Positions 54,219 to 62,805 of a stretch of 64,000 nucleotides of DNA are shown piece after piece. The notes under the pieces were generated by a model. The model was not told the DNA's origin. It was given only the letters and a program-made list of their open reading frames with translations, and did not search any database. Every line of letters begins with the position of its first letter. Position 1 is the stretch's first letter. A program made the translations under genes and the position numbers. The stretch comes from Pseudomonas migulae (GTDB lineage: Bacteria; Pseudomonadota; Gammaproteobacteria; Pseudomonadales; Pseudomonadaceae): positions 4,390,501 through 4,454,500 of the forward strand of contig NZ_JALJWR010000001.1 in the NCBI RefSeq assembly GCF_024169315.1, written 5' to 3'.

Positions 54219-54320
54219 CAGTTGTGAACTGCGTCAGGTTCGCGCGTTTCCTCTTTTGATCATCCCCCAGCATAATTGTGGCACTCCACTCATCCCGTGA
54301 TTCAGCCTTGGGAGAACGCC

Positions 54321-55136
54321 TTGCCGAGCGTATCCACATTGACCGCCGCCGATCCGGTGTTGCTGGTGCAACTGTCCGACAGCCATCTGTTTGCCGAAGC
54401 GGACGGTACTTTGCTGGGCATGAATACCCGCGACAGCCTGCAAAAGGTCATCGAGCTGGTCAGGCTGCAACAGCCGCAGATCGATCTGATCATTGCCAGT
54501 GGCGATCTTTCCCAGGACGGGACGCTGGAGTCGTATCAGCAGTTTCGTGACCTGACGCGACAGCTCGATGCACCGGCGCGCTGGATTCCGGGTAATCACG
54601 ATGAACCACAGGTCATGGCCGAAGCCGCGGTACAGAGCGCGCTGCTGGAACCAGTGGTGGACGTCGGGAACTGGCGCATTACCTTGCTCGACTCGGCTGT
54701 GCCGGGGTCGGTGCCGGGGTTTTTGCTGGATGAGCAGTTGCAGCTGCTGGCTCGCTCATTGAGTGAAGCGCCGGAGCGGCATCATCTGGTGTGTTTCCAC
54801 CATCATCCAGTGTCGATCGGGTGTGCGTGGATGGAGCCGATCGGATTGCGCAATCCAGACGCGCTGTTTGCCGTGCTGGATCGGTTTCCGCAGGTGCGCG
54901 CTGTCTTGTGGGGGCACGTGCATCAGGAAATTGATCAGCATCGCAACGGTGTGCGCCTGATGGCCTCGCCATCGACCTGCATTCAGTTCGAACCGGGGAG
55001 CGAGGATTTCAAGGTGGGGGAGCAGGCGCCGGGGTATCGGTGGTTGCGGCTGTTGCCTGATGGTCAGATTGAAACCGGCGTGGAGCGCGTCACTGGATTC
55101 GACTTCAAAGTCGACTACGGTTCCAACGGCTACTGA
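54321..55136 (+). CDS. cpdA: 3',5'-cyclic-AMP phosphodiesterase
   Basis: The 271-residue metallophosphoesterase has LLVQLSDSHLF, GDLSQDG, GNHDE, FHHHPV and GHVHQEID: the full metal-binding set of class III CpdA, which breaks down cAMP. The TTG at 54321, with GGGAGAAC upstream, starts the reading MPSVSTLTAADPV; the longer frame from 54276 uses an ATG that has no ribosome site. In P. aeruginosa cpdA controls Vfr-dependent genes through cAMP. Nearest neighbours (nudF, yqiA, parE) fit the usual operon. Confidence 0.93.
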   Translation: MPSVSTLTAADPVLLVQLSDSHLFAEADGTLLGMNTRDSLQKVIELVRLQQPQIDLIIASGDLSQDGTLESYQQFRDLTRQLDAPARWIPGNHDEPQVMAEAAVQSALLEPVVDVGNWRITLLDSAVPGSVPGFLLDEQLQLLARSLSEAPERHHLVCFHHHPVSIGCAWMEPIGLRNPDALFAVLDRFPQVRAVLWGHVHQEIDQHRNGVRLMASPSTCIQFEPGSEDFKVGEQAPGYRWLRLLPDGQIETGVERVTGFDFKVDYGSNGY

Positions 55137-55170
55137 CTTTATTGTTACTCAGTAAGACCGAGGCGCGACT

Positions 55171-55258
55171 TTCGCGAGCAAGCCCGCTCCCGCATTCAAA
55201 TGCATTCTCCCTGAAGGAACTCATTCGAATGTGGGAGCGGGCTTGCTCGCGAAGGCGT
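55171..55258. repeat. REP pair between cpdA and yqiA
   Basis: Inverted REP arms TTCGCGAGCAAGCCCGCTCCCG at 55171-55192 and its complement ending 55255, similar to the others in the window. Confidence 0.85.
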
Positions 55259-55321
55259 CCGCACAGACACCCCAACTCCCTGTAAACTCCGCCTTCTTTA
55301 CCCGACGCACAGGGAGTTCAA

Positions 55322-55930
55322 ATGTCCGGTTCGATCCTTTATATCCACGGTTTCAACAGCGCGCCTGCATCTAAAAAGGCCACTCAGTTGATGCAGGTGA
55401 TGGAGCGTCTGGGCTTGAGCGATCACCTGCGCGTTCCGGCCTTGCATCACCATCCGCGCGAGGCCATCGGTCAGCTCGAACAGGCGATTGCCGAGCTTGG
55501 GCGGCCACTGCTGGTCGGCAGCTCACTCGGCGGCTACTATGCGACTCACCTGGCCGAGCGCCATGGCCTCAAGGCCCTGTTGATCAACCCGGCCGTCAGT
55601 CCGCACCGGATGTTCGACGGGTTCCTGGGGACGCAGAAAAACCTGTATACCGATGAGGCCTGGGAATTGACCCACGACCACGTGACGGCCCTGGCCGAGC
55701 TGGAAGTGCCGGCGCCCCGGGATCCGCAGCGGTATCAGGTGTGGTTGCAGACCGGCGACGAAACGCTGGATTATCGCCTCGCCCAGCAGTATTACCGGGC
55801 CTGTGCCTTGCGCATCCAGGCCGGCGGCGACCATAGTTTCCAGGGTTTTGCCGGGCGATTGCCGGCAATGCTGAGTTTTGCCGGCATCGGCGCAGATTTG
55901 TATCAGGCGATCGATTTCACAGCACTGTGA
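55322..55930 (+). CDS. yqiA: YqiA family esterase
   Basis: The 202-residue alpha/beta hydrolase has YIHGFNSAPASKK near the N-terminus, the nucleophile elbow GSSLGGYYAT with Ser, and GGDHSFQGF with the catalytic His. The likely substrate is a short acyl ester. ATG at 55322 (MSGSILYIHG). Precedes parE as in E. coli, where yqiA is next to parE. Confidence 0.92.
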   Translation: MSGSILYIHGFNSAPASKKATQLMQVMERLGLSDHLRVPALHHHPREAIGQLEQAIAELGRPLLVGSSLGGYYATHLAERHGLKALLINPAVSPHRMFDGFLGTQKNLYTDEAWELTHDHVTALAELEVPAPRDPQRYQVWLQTGDETLDYRLAQQYYRACALRIQAGGDHSFQGFAGRLPAMLSFAGIGADLYQAIDFTAL

Positions 55931-55984
55931 TCCTTCACCTCTATTTCACCGAACACTCTTTTTACAGGCGGACGACGAGACCCC

Positions 55985-57889
55985 ATGGCCACTCCCAGCG
56001 CTAGCTCTTATAACGCAGACGCCATCGAAGTCCTCTCGGGCCTCGACCCGGTGCGTAAACGCCCCGGCATGTACACCGACACCAGTCGGCCGAACCACCT
56101 CGCCCAGGAAGTCATCGACAACAGCGTCGACGAAGCCTTGGCCGGGCACGCGACGTCGGTGCAGGTCATCCTGCACGCCGACCACTCCCTGGAAGTCAGC
56201 GATGACGGCCGAGGCATGCCGGTGGATATCCACCCGGAAGAGGGTGTGTCCGGCGTCGAGCTGATCCTCACCAAACTCCACGCGGGCGGCAAGTTTTCCA
56301 ACAAGAACTACCAGTTCTCCGGCGGTCTGCACGGGGTGGGTATTTCCGTGGTCAACGCCTTGTCGACCGAAGTCCGGGTGCGCGTGAAGCGCGACGGCAA
56401 CGAATACCAGATGACGTTCGGCGACGGTTACAAGAAAACCGAGCTGGAAGTGGTCGGCACCGTCGGCAAGCGCAACACCGGCACCAGCGTGTTCTTTGCG
56501 CCGGACCCGAAGTACTTCGATTCACCGAAATTCTCCATCAGCCGCCTCAAGCATGTGCTCAAGGCCAAGGCCGTTCTGTGCCCGGGGCTGCTGGTCAGTT
56601 TTGAAGACAAGGCCACCGGCGAGAAAGTCGAATGGCATTATGAAGACGGTCTGCGCTCCTACCTGGTAGACGCGGTCAGCGAATTCGAACGCCTTCCGGA
56701 CGAGCCGTTCTGCGGCAGCCTGGCCGGTAACAAGGAAGCGGTCGACTGGGCGCTGCTGTGGTTGCCGGAAGGTGGCGACAGCGTGCAGGAAAGCTACGTC
56801 AACCTGATCCCGACGGCCCAGGGCGGTACCCACGTCAACGGTTTGCGTCAGGGCCTGCTCGATGCCATGCGCGAGTTCTGTGAATTCCGCAGCCTGCTGC
56901 CGCGCGGCGTAAAGCTGGCGCCGGAAGACGTCTGGGAACGCATCGCCTTCGTCCTGTCGATGAAGATGCAGGAGCCGCAATTCTCTGGCCAGACCAAGGA
57001 ACGCCTGTCGTCCCGCGAAGCCGCGGCATTCGTGTCGGGCGTGGTCAAGGACGCGTTCAGCCTGTGGCTCAACGCGCACCCGGAAACCGGCATGCTCCTG
57101 GCGGAACTGGCGATCAACAACGCCGGCCGTCGCCTGAAGGCCAGCAAGAAGGTCGAGCGCAAGCGCATTACGGCGGGGCCGGCACTGCCAGGCAAACTCG
57201 CCGACTGTGCCGGGCAGGATCCGATGCGTTCCGAGCTGTTCCTGGTGGAAGGTGACTCCGCCGGTGGTTCCGCCAAACAAGCGCGGGACAAAGAGTTTCA
57301 AGCCATCCTGCCGTTGCGCGGCAAGATCCTGAACACCTGGGAAGTCGACGGCAGCGAAGTGCTGGCCAGCCAGGAAGTGCACAACATTGCCGTGGCGATC
57401 GGTGTCGATCCGGGTGCGGCGGACATGAGCCAGCTGCGTTACGGCAAGATCTGCATCCTCGCCGACGCCGACTCCGACGGTCTGCACATCGCCACGCTGC
57501 TGTGTGCGCTGTTCGTCCAGCATTTCCGCCCGTTGGTGGATGCCGGTCACGTCTACGTCGCCATGCCGCCGCTGTACCGTATCGACCTCGGCAAAGAGAT
57601 TTACTACGCGTTGGACGAGGCTGAACGTGACGGCATTCTCGACCGTCTGGTGGCCGAGAAAAAACGCGGCAAGCCGCAGGTCACCCGATTCAAAGGTCTG
57701 GGTGAAATGAACCCGCCGCAACTGCGTGAAACCACCATGGACCCGAACACCCGGCGCCTGGTGCAGCTGACCCTGGACGATTTCGAAGCGACTTCGGAAA
57801 TGATGGACATGTTGCTGGCGAAGAAACGCGCCGGCGATCGTAAATCCTGGCTCGAATCCAAAGGCAACCTGGCCGAGGTTCTTGGCTGA
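55985..57889 (+). CDS. parE: DNA topoisomerase IV subunit B
   Basis: The 634-residue ATPase subunit of topoisomerase IV has GRGMPVDIHPEEGVSGVELIL, GGLHGVGISVVNAL (ATP lid), then the toprim region EGDSAGGSAKQARDKEF (from residue 422) and the DADSDGLHI metal site. ATG at 55985. The stop overlaps the start of the phytase-like gene by one base. Works with parC in this region. Confidence 0.97.
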   Translation: MATPSASSYNADAIEVLSGLDPVRKRPGMYTDTSRPNHLAQEVIDNSVDEALAGHATSVQVILHADHSLEVSDDGRGMPVDIHPEEGVSGVELILTKLHAGGKFSNKNYQFSGGLHGVGISVVNALSTEVRVRVKRDGNEYQMTFGDGYKKTELEVVGTVGKRNTGTSVFFAPDPKYFDSPKFSISRLKHVLKAKAVLCPGLLVSFEDKATGEKVEWHYEDGLRSYLVDAVSEFERLPDEPFCGSLAGNKEAVDWALLWLPEGGDSVQESYVNLIPTAQGGTHVNGLRQGLLDAMREFCEFRSLLPRGVKLAPEDVWERIAFVLSMKMQEPQFSGQTKERLSSREAAAFVSGVVKDAFSLWLNAHPETGMLLAELAINNAGRRLKASKKVERKRITAGPALPGKLADCAGQDPMRSELFLVEGDSAGGSAKQARDKEFQAILPLRGKILNTWEVDGSEVLASQEVHNIAVAIGVDPGAADMSQLRYGKICILADADSDGLHIATLLCALFVQHFRPLVDAGHVYVAMPPLYRIDLGKEIYYALDEAERDGILDRLVAEKKRGKPQVTRFKGLGEMNPPQLRETTMDPNTRRLVQLTLDDFEATSEMMDMLLAKKRAGDRKSWLESKGNLAEVLG

Positions 57890-58878
57890 TGCGGGTTGGC
57901 TTTGCCCTGGCGTGTGCGTTACTCCTGACTTCCGTTTCGGCGTTTGCCGAACCGGCACCGGAGTTGCGCCTGTTGTCCGAGCATCCCGTCGAGGGCATGC
58001 GCGGCGGCAACCTGTCGGGGTTGGCCCAGTGTGGCAAGGGCTTGTGGACGATTTCTGATCGCGACGACGATCAGATCTACCGACTCGAGACCCGCGACAC
58101 GGTCTGGCAGGCTGAAACCGTGCGCATCGGTGTGCCGCCTGTGCCGGACAGCGGTTTGCCCTGGGGCCTGCGTTCGCGGGCCTGGGCAGCCTCTTTCGTG
58201 CGCGGCGGAGACCTGGACTTCGAAGGCATCACCTGCGACAGCGCCGGCAATCGCTACATCGTCAGCGAGTCCCACGCTGCGGTGCTGCAAGTGCCGCTCG
58301 TTGGGCCGACGGCCTGGCTGAAGATCTCGCCGATGCTGGTTCGCGAGGCCAGGGCCAGTGGCATGCTGCTGCATTTCAATGCGCTGTTCGAAGGCCTGGC
58401 GATCAACCCGGCCGGCGATCAGTTGTGGCTGGCCGCCGAGCGTGAACGCCGTGGCCTGCTGTTGATCAAGCGCCAGCAGACGGTCTGGGATTGCGACGGC
58501 GGCTGCGTGTTACTGAGCGAAGCCGGGATGGAAATGCAGCCGGCGAAATTTCCCAAGGCCAGAGCGGTGTCGCGGGATTTTGCCGATCTGTCCTTGTTCA
58601 ACGGCAAGCTGTTTACCCTTGAGCGCAATGCGTTCGAGATTTGCCGCCGTGACGCAGTGACGGCCAAGGTCGAGCGTTGCTGGTCGTTTGCCGACGAGGC
58701 GTTGCAGAAGAACCGCCGTTATCCACAGGGATATGGCCTGACGGAAGCGCTGATCGTCGACGCCGAGGGCGCCTGGGTCGGCATCGACAACAACGACGGT
58801 GCCCGTGCCGATGGCGAGTACCGCCCGATCGTCTGGCGCTTCGCCGCGCCTGAAGGTGGCTGGAGCGCCAAGCCATGA
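57889..58878 (+). CDS. Phytase-like esterase-domain protein, exported
   Basis: The 329-residue protein has a signal peptide (MRVGFALACALLLTSVSAFA) and a beta-propeller of the esterase-like/phytase-like type, with GNLSGLAQCGKGLWTISDRDDD, FEGITCDSAGNRYIVSES and FEGLAINPAGDQLWLAAERE blades. Substrate is unknown. It lies between parE and parC in a conserved Pseudomonas order. Overlaps both adjacent genes. Confidence 0.88.
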   Translation: MRVGFALACALLLTSVSAFAEPAPELRLLSEHPVEGMRGGNLSGLAQCGKGLWTISDRDDDQIYRLETRDTVWQAETVRIGVPPVPDSGLPWGLRSRAWAASFVRGGDLDFEGITCDSAGNRYIVSESHAAVLQVPLVGPTAWLKISPMLVREARASGMLLHFNALFEGLAINPAGDQLWLAAERERRGLLLIKRQQTVWDCDGGCVLLSEAGMEMQPAKFPKARAVSRDFADLSLFNGKLFTLERNAFEICRRDAVTAKVERCWSFADEALQKNRRYPQGYGLTEALIVDAEGAWVGIDNNDGARADGEYRPIVWRFAAPEGGWSAKP

Positions 58879-59399
58879 CCCCGCAGACGCCAGGCAAACG
58901 CGCCGGTCGCGTGTTCATGGTGCTGGCCTGGTGCGCGGCGCTGTTTCTGGCGACGCGGTTTTTCGGCCAATGGGAGGCGCGTCAGCAAAATCCCAATGTG
59001 GTCGTCAGCTCGGAACAGGGCGAAGGTTTTATCGAAGTGAAACTGGCCAGCAACACCCAGGGGCACTTCGTCGCCAGCGGCCAGATCAACGGCCAGCCGG
59101 TGGATTTCATGCTGGATACCGGGGCAACCGATGTGGCGATCCCGGCAGAAATGGCCGAACGGCTGAAACTTGAAGAAGGCTTTGGGGTGACCCTGAGCAC
59201 CGCCAACGGTCGTACCGAGGGTTATCGAACCCGTGTCGACCGGCTGCAACTGGGCGACATCGTGCTGCGTGATGTGCGCGCCATCGTCGTGCCAGGCCTG
59301 GATGGCAAGCAAGTGCTGCTCGGTATGAGCGCGCTGAACAAACTTGAATTTACCCAGCGCGGTGGCACCATGCTGCTGCGCCAGACAACGAACCGATGA
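58875..59399 (+). CDS. Retropepsin-like aspartic protease (TIGR02281-type)
   Basis: The 174-residue protein has an N-terminal membrane segment (about 11-30) and a clan-AA retropepsin domain with [13 protein letters not shown] (Asp81, Thr82, Gly83) and a C-terminal [13 protein letters not shown]. The single Asp-Thr-Gly implies that it acts as a dimer. Periplasmic, membrane-anchored. Overlaps the phytase-like gene by four bases; parC starts seven bases after its stop. Confidence 0.9.
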   Translation: MTPQTPGKRAGRVFMVLAWCAALFLATRFFGQWEARQQNPNVVVSSEQGEGFIEVKLASNTQGHFVASGQINGQPVDFMLDTGATDVAIPAEMAERLKLEEGFGVTLSTANGRTEGYRTRVDRLQLGDIVLRDVRAIVVPGLDGKQVLLGMSALNKLEFTQRGGTMLLRQTTNR

Positions 59400-59406
59400 G
59401 GCCCGC

Positions 59407-61674
59407 ATGAGCGACTCCCTTGATCTCAGCCTGGACGGTGTAGAACGCCGGTCACTGGCTGACTTCACCGAAAATGCCTACCTCAACTACTCCATGTACG
59501 TGATCATGGACCGTGCCTTGCCGCATATCGGCGACGGCCTGAAACCGGTACAGCGGCGCATCATCTATGCGATGAGCGAGTTGGGGCTGGACGCCGATTC
59601 CAAGCACAAGAAATCGGCGCGTACCGTCGGTGACGTGCTCGGCAAGTTCCACCCGCACGGCGATTCAGCGTGCTACGAAGCCATGGTCCTGATGGCCCAG
59701 CCGTTCAGCTACCGCTACACGCTGGTCGACGGTCAGGGTAACTGGGGTGCGCCGGATGATCCCAAGTCCTTCGCCGCCATGCGTTACACCGAAGCGCGGC
59801 TGTCGCGTTATTCCGAAGTGCTGCTCAGCGAACTGGGCCAGGGCACGGCGGACTGGGGCCCGAACTTCGACGGCACCCTCGACGAACCGCTGGTGTTGCC
59901 GGCACGTTTGCCGAACATCCTGCTCAACGGCACCACCGGCATCGCCGTGGGCATGGCCACCGACGTACCGCCGCACAACCTGCGGGAAGTCGCGACGGCG
60001 TGCGTGCGTTTGCTCGATGAGCCGAAAGCCACGGTCGAACAGCTCTGCGAACACATCCAGGGCCCGGATTACCCGACCGAAGCGGAAATCATCACTCCGC
60101 GCGCCGACCTGCTGAAGATGTACGAAACCGGCAAGGGCTCGGTGCGCATGCGCGCCGTGTACCACATCGAAGACGGCGACATCATCGTCACCGCGCTGCC
60201 ACATCAGGTGTCCGGTGCCAAGGTGCTGGAACAGATCGCGGCCATGATGCAGGCCAAGCCGTCCAAGGCTCCACAGATCGCTGACCTGCGCGACGAATCC
60301 GATCACGAAAACCCGTGCCGGATCGTGATCATTCCGGGTGCACGCAAGAATTTTGACCACGACGCGCTGATGCAGCACCTGTTCGCCAGCACCGAGCTGG
60401 AGTCGAGCTACCGCGTCAACATCAACATCATCGGCCTGGACGGCAAGCCGCAGCTGAAAAACCTGCGTGCGCTGCTGGTCGAGTGGCTGGAGTTCCGCGT
60501 ACAGACCGTGCGTCGTCGCCTGCAATTCCGCCTCGACAAGGTCGAGCGTCGCCTGCACCTGTTGGACGGTTTGTTGATTGCCTACCTCAACCTGGATGAA
60601 GTGATCCACATCATCCGCACCGAGGAGCACCCGAAAGCCGCCCTGATTGCGCGTTTCGCCCTGAGCGAAATCCAGGCCGAGTACATTCTCGACACCCGTT
60701 TGCGTCAGTTGGCGCGACTGGAAGAAATGAAGCTGCGCTCCGAGCAGGATGAACTGCTCAAGGAACAAGCCAAGCTGCAAGCCCTGCTGGGCAGCGAAGC
60801 CAAGTTGAAAAAACTGGTGCGCACCGAGCTGATCAAAGACGCCGAAACCTACGGCGACGACCGTCGTTCGCCGATCGTCGAGCGCACCGAAGCCAAGGCC
60901 CTGACCGAACACGATCTGCTGCCGAACGAAAAAGTAACGGTCGTGCTGTCGGAAAAAGGCTGGGTTCGCTCCGCCAAGGGGCATGAAATCGACGCGACCG
61001 GGCTTTCGTACAAGGCCGGGGACGGTTTCAAGGCCCTGGCGCCCGGCCGCTCCAACCAGTTTGCAGTGTTTATCGACTCCACCGGTCGCAGCTATTCGGT
61101 GGCCTCGCACACATTGCCATCGGCCCGTGGCCAGGGCGAACCGTTGACCGGTCGTCTGACACCGCCGCCCGGCGCGACGTTTGAATGCGTGCTGATGCCG
61201 GAAGACGATTCGCTGTACGTGATCGCTTCCGACGCCGGTTACGGTTTCGTGGTCAAGGGTGAGGACTTCCAGGCCAAGAACAAGGCGGGTAAAGCGCTGC
61301 TGAGCTTGCCGAACAACTCGAAGGTCATTCTGCCGCGCCCGGTAGCTGATCGTGAGAACAACTGGCTGGCCTCGGTGACCACCGAAGGTCGCCTGCTGAT
61401 CTTCAAAATCAGCGATCTGCCACAATTAGGTAAGGGCAAAGGCAACAAGATCATCGGGATTTCCGGTGAACGCGTGGCCAGTCGCGAAGAATATGTCACG
61501 GACATCGCTGTGTTGCCGGAAGGTGCCACCCTGGTGCTACAGGCCGGAAAACGTACCTTGTCACTGAAAGCGGACGACCTCGAACACTACAAAGGTGAGC
61601 GTGGGCGTCGTGGTAACAAACTTCCACGGGGCTTCCAGAGGGTAGATGCACTGCTCGTCGAAAACCTCAATTAA
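59407..61674 (+). CDS. parC: DNA topoisomerase IV subunit A
   Basis: The 755-residue subunit breaks and rejoins DNA. The catalytic Tyr127 is in MRYTEARLS. The quinolone-resistance region [11 protein letters not shown] carries Ser87 and Glu91, the wild-type residues. ATG at 59407 ([12 protein letters not shown]), shorter than the frame from 59344. Ends at a hairpin without clear T-tract. Confidence 0.97.
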   Translation: MSDSLDLSLDGVERRSLADFTENAYLNYSMYVIMDRALPHIGDGLKPVQRRIIYAMSELGLDADSKHKKSARTVGDVLGKFHPHGDSACYEAMVLMAQPFSYRYTLVDGQGNWGAPDDPKSFAAMRYTEARLSRYSEVLLSELGQGTADWGPNFDGTLDEPLVLPARLPNILLNGTTGIAVGMATDVPPHNLREVATACVRLLDEPKATVEQLCEHIQGPDYPTEAEIITPRADLLKMYETGKGSVRMRAVYHIEDGDIIVTALPHQVSGAKVLEQIAAMMQAKPSKAPQIADLRDESDHENPCRIVIIPGARKNFDHDALMQHLFASTELESSYRVNINIIGLDGKPQLKNLRALLVEWLEFRVQTVRRRLQFRLDKVERRLHLLDGLLIAYLNLDEVIHIIRTEEHPKAALIARFALSEIQAEYILDTRLRQLARLEEMKLRSEQDELLKEQAKLQALLGSEAKLKKLVRTELIKDAETYGDDRRSPIVERTEAKALTEHDLLPNEKVTVVLSEKGWVRSAKGHEIDATGLSYKAGDGFKALAPGRSNQFAVFIDSTGRSYSVASHTLPSARGQGEPLTGRLTPPPGATFECVLMPEDDSLYVIASDAGYGFVVKGEDFQAKNKAGKALLSLPNNSKVILPRPVADRENNWLASVTTEGRLLIFKISDLPQLGKGKGNKIIGISGERVASREEYVTDIAVLPEGATLVLQAGKRTLSLKADDLEHYKGERGRRGNKLPRGFQRVDALLVENLN

Positions 61675-61689
61675 GCGTCCTAGAGCGCT

Positions 61690-61715
61690 CGATCTACGAT
61701 TTAACGCGTAGATCG
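61690..61715 (+). terminator. Hairpin downstream of parC
   Basis: CGATCTACG (61690-61698) pairs with CGTAGATCG (61707-61715) around an 8-base loop, 16 bases after the parC stop. It lacks a T-run, so it is a weak terminator or an mRNA 3' stabiliser. Confidence 0.4.
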
Positions 61716-61851
61716 ACGCTTTGCCGCTGGAGTCGGAACGCATATTCACGGATGATATGGCCTTTCCAAGCGCCGGCGTGGCCGAGCGTTCTTCATATTT
61801 ATTGAGTATTTTCACTGTGGTGAGCCTTGTGGCAACCACCTGGATGGGACG

Positions 61852-62565
61852 ATGACTGCTCTGCGCCTTCCTTTTATTTTGATGCTCGCCGGCGTTCTTG
61901 GCCTGGCGGGCTGCAGCACTCACCAACCGGTGTCGCTGTATCAGCTGGACAGCGGAAGTCCGGCTCAGCCTGCGCAAAGCGCGGGCATGGCGGTATTGCT
62001 CGGCCCCGTAACGGTTGCCGACTACCTGCAACGTGAAACATTGCTGCAGCGTCAGCCGGATGGCAGCCTGCAGGCTTCGACCGATGGTCGTTGGGCGGGT
62101 AGCCTGTCTTCCGATATCGATCAGCTGTTGCTGCGTCAGGTAGCGGGGCATCTGGACAGTCAGCGCGTGGTGCTGGCGCCTGCGACCCTAGGCTTCACGC
62201 CGGACGTCCAGGTGCTGCTGACCATCACGCGTCTGGACTCGGGTAAGTCGCAACCGGCGATCCTTGATGCGCAATGGCGTTTGATCGACCGTCGCGGTCA
62301 GGTTCGCGATAACCGCATCATTCATTTGCAGGAACAACACGCTGGCGGCACGGCCGCGCAGGTTCAGGCACAAGGTGTGTTGTTGCAGAAACTCGCCGAA
62401 CAGCTGTCGACCGCGCTGAAGCCATTGGCTAACCAGCCACCGATTGCCGAAGCGCCGAAAAAGCCGGCTGCCAAGCCTGCGGCACCGGCGGCGGAACAGG
62501 AAAAGCAGCCGAAGATTCCGATGGCTTCGCCGATCCGCACTGATATGGAAGTGTTCAGGTTCTAA
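61852..62565 (+). CDS. PqiC/YmbA-like lipoprotein
   Basis: The 237-residue protein has a lipobox LAGC (Cys21) and a beta-strand domain with YQLDSGSPAQ and VLLGPVTVADYLQRETLLQR, the DUF330/PqiC pattern. The tail after residue 195 is a Pro/Ala/Lys-rich linker ending MASPIRTDMEVFRF. PqiC-type lipoproteins assist lipid transport with PqiAB. No partner genes are seen here. A terminator follows it. Confidence 0.8.
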   Translation: MTALRLPFILMLAGVLGLAGCSTHQPVSLYQLDSGSPAQPAQSAGMAVLLGPVTVADYLQRETLLQRQPDGSLQASTDGRWAGSLSSDIDQLLLRQVAGHLDSQRVVLAPATLGFTPDVQVLLTITRLDSGKSQPAILDAQWRLIDRRGQVRDNRIIHLQEQHAGGTAAQVQAQGVLLQKLAEQLSTALKPLANQPPIAEAPKKPAAKPAAPAAEQEKQPKIPMASPIRTDMEVFRF

Positions 62566-62584
62566 GCCTGGATTGATCCAAAGC

Positions 62585-62616
62585 AAAGCCCGCCATGTGC
62601 GGGCTTTGTTGTTTTT
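62585..62616 (+). terminator. Rho-independent terminator after the PqiC-like gene
   Basis: AAAGCCCGC (62585-62593) pairs with GCGGGCTTT (62599-62607), then GTTGTTTTT. Confidence 0.85.
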
Positions 62617-62648
62617 GCGGGTAGGATCTCCATTGGCTGTTCCGGCCT

Positions 62649-62734
62649 CTTCGCGGGCAAGCCTCGCTCCTACAGGGGGGGGCGAGTGGTTCGCGCGATA
62701 ATACCCGTAGGAGCGAGGCTTGCCCGCGAAGGCG
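62649..62734. repeat. REP-like pair of the GTAGGAGCGAGGC type
   Basis: Arms CTTCGCGGGCAAGCCTCGCTCC at 62649-62670 and the complement ending at 62733. Matches the second REP class at 46746 in its GTAGGAGC core. Confidence 0.82.
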
Positions 62735-62747
62735 TCAGCACAGGCAA

Positions 62748-62784
62748 CAAAAAAGCCCGCAGACGATCACTCGTCTGCGGGCTT
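62748..62784 (-). terminator. Rho-independent terminator of the YtjB-like gene
   Basis: On the minus strand AAGCCCGCAGACGA pairs with TCGTCTGCGGGCTT (14 bp), then TTTTTTGTTGCC; 21 bases past the gene stop. Confidence 0.88.
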
Positions 62785-62805
62785 CTTCACATCAGGACCT
62801 AAGGC

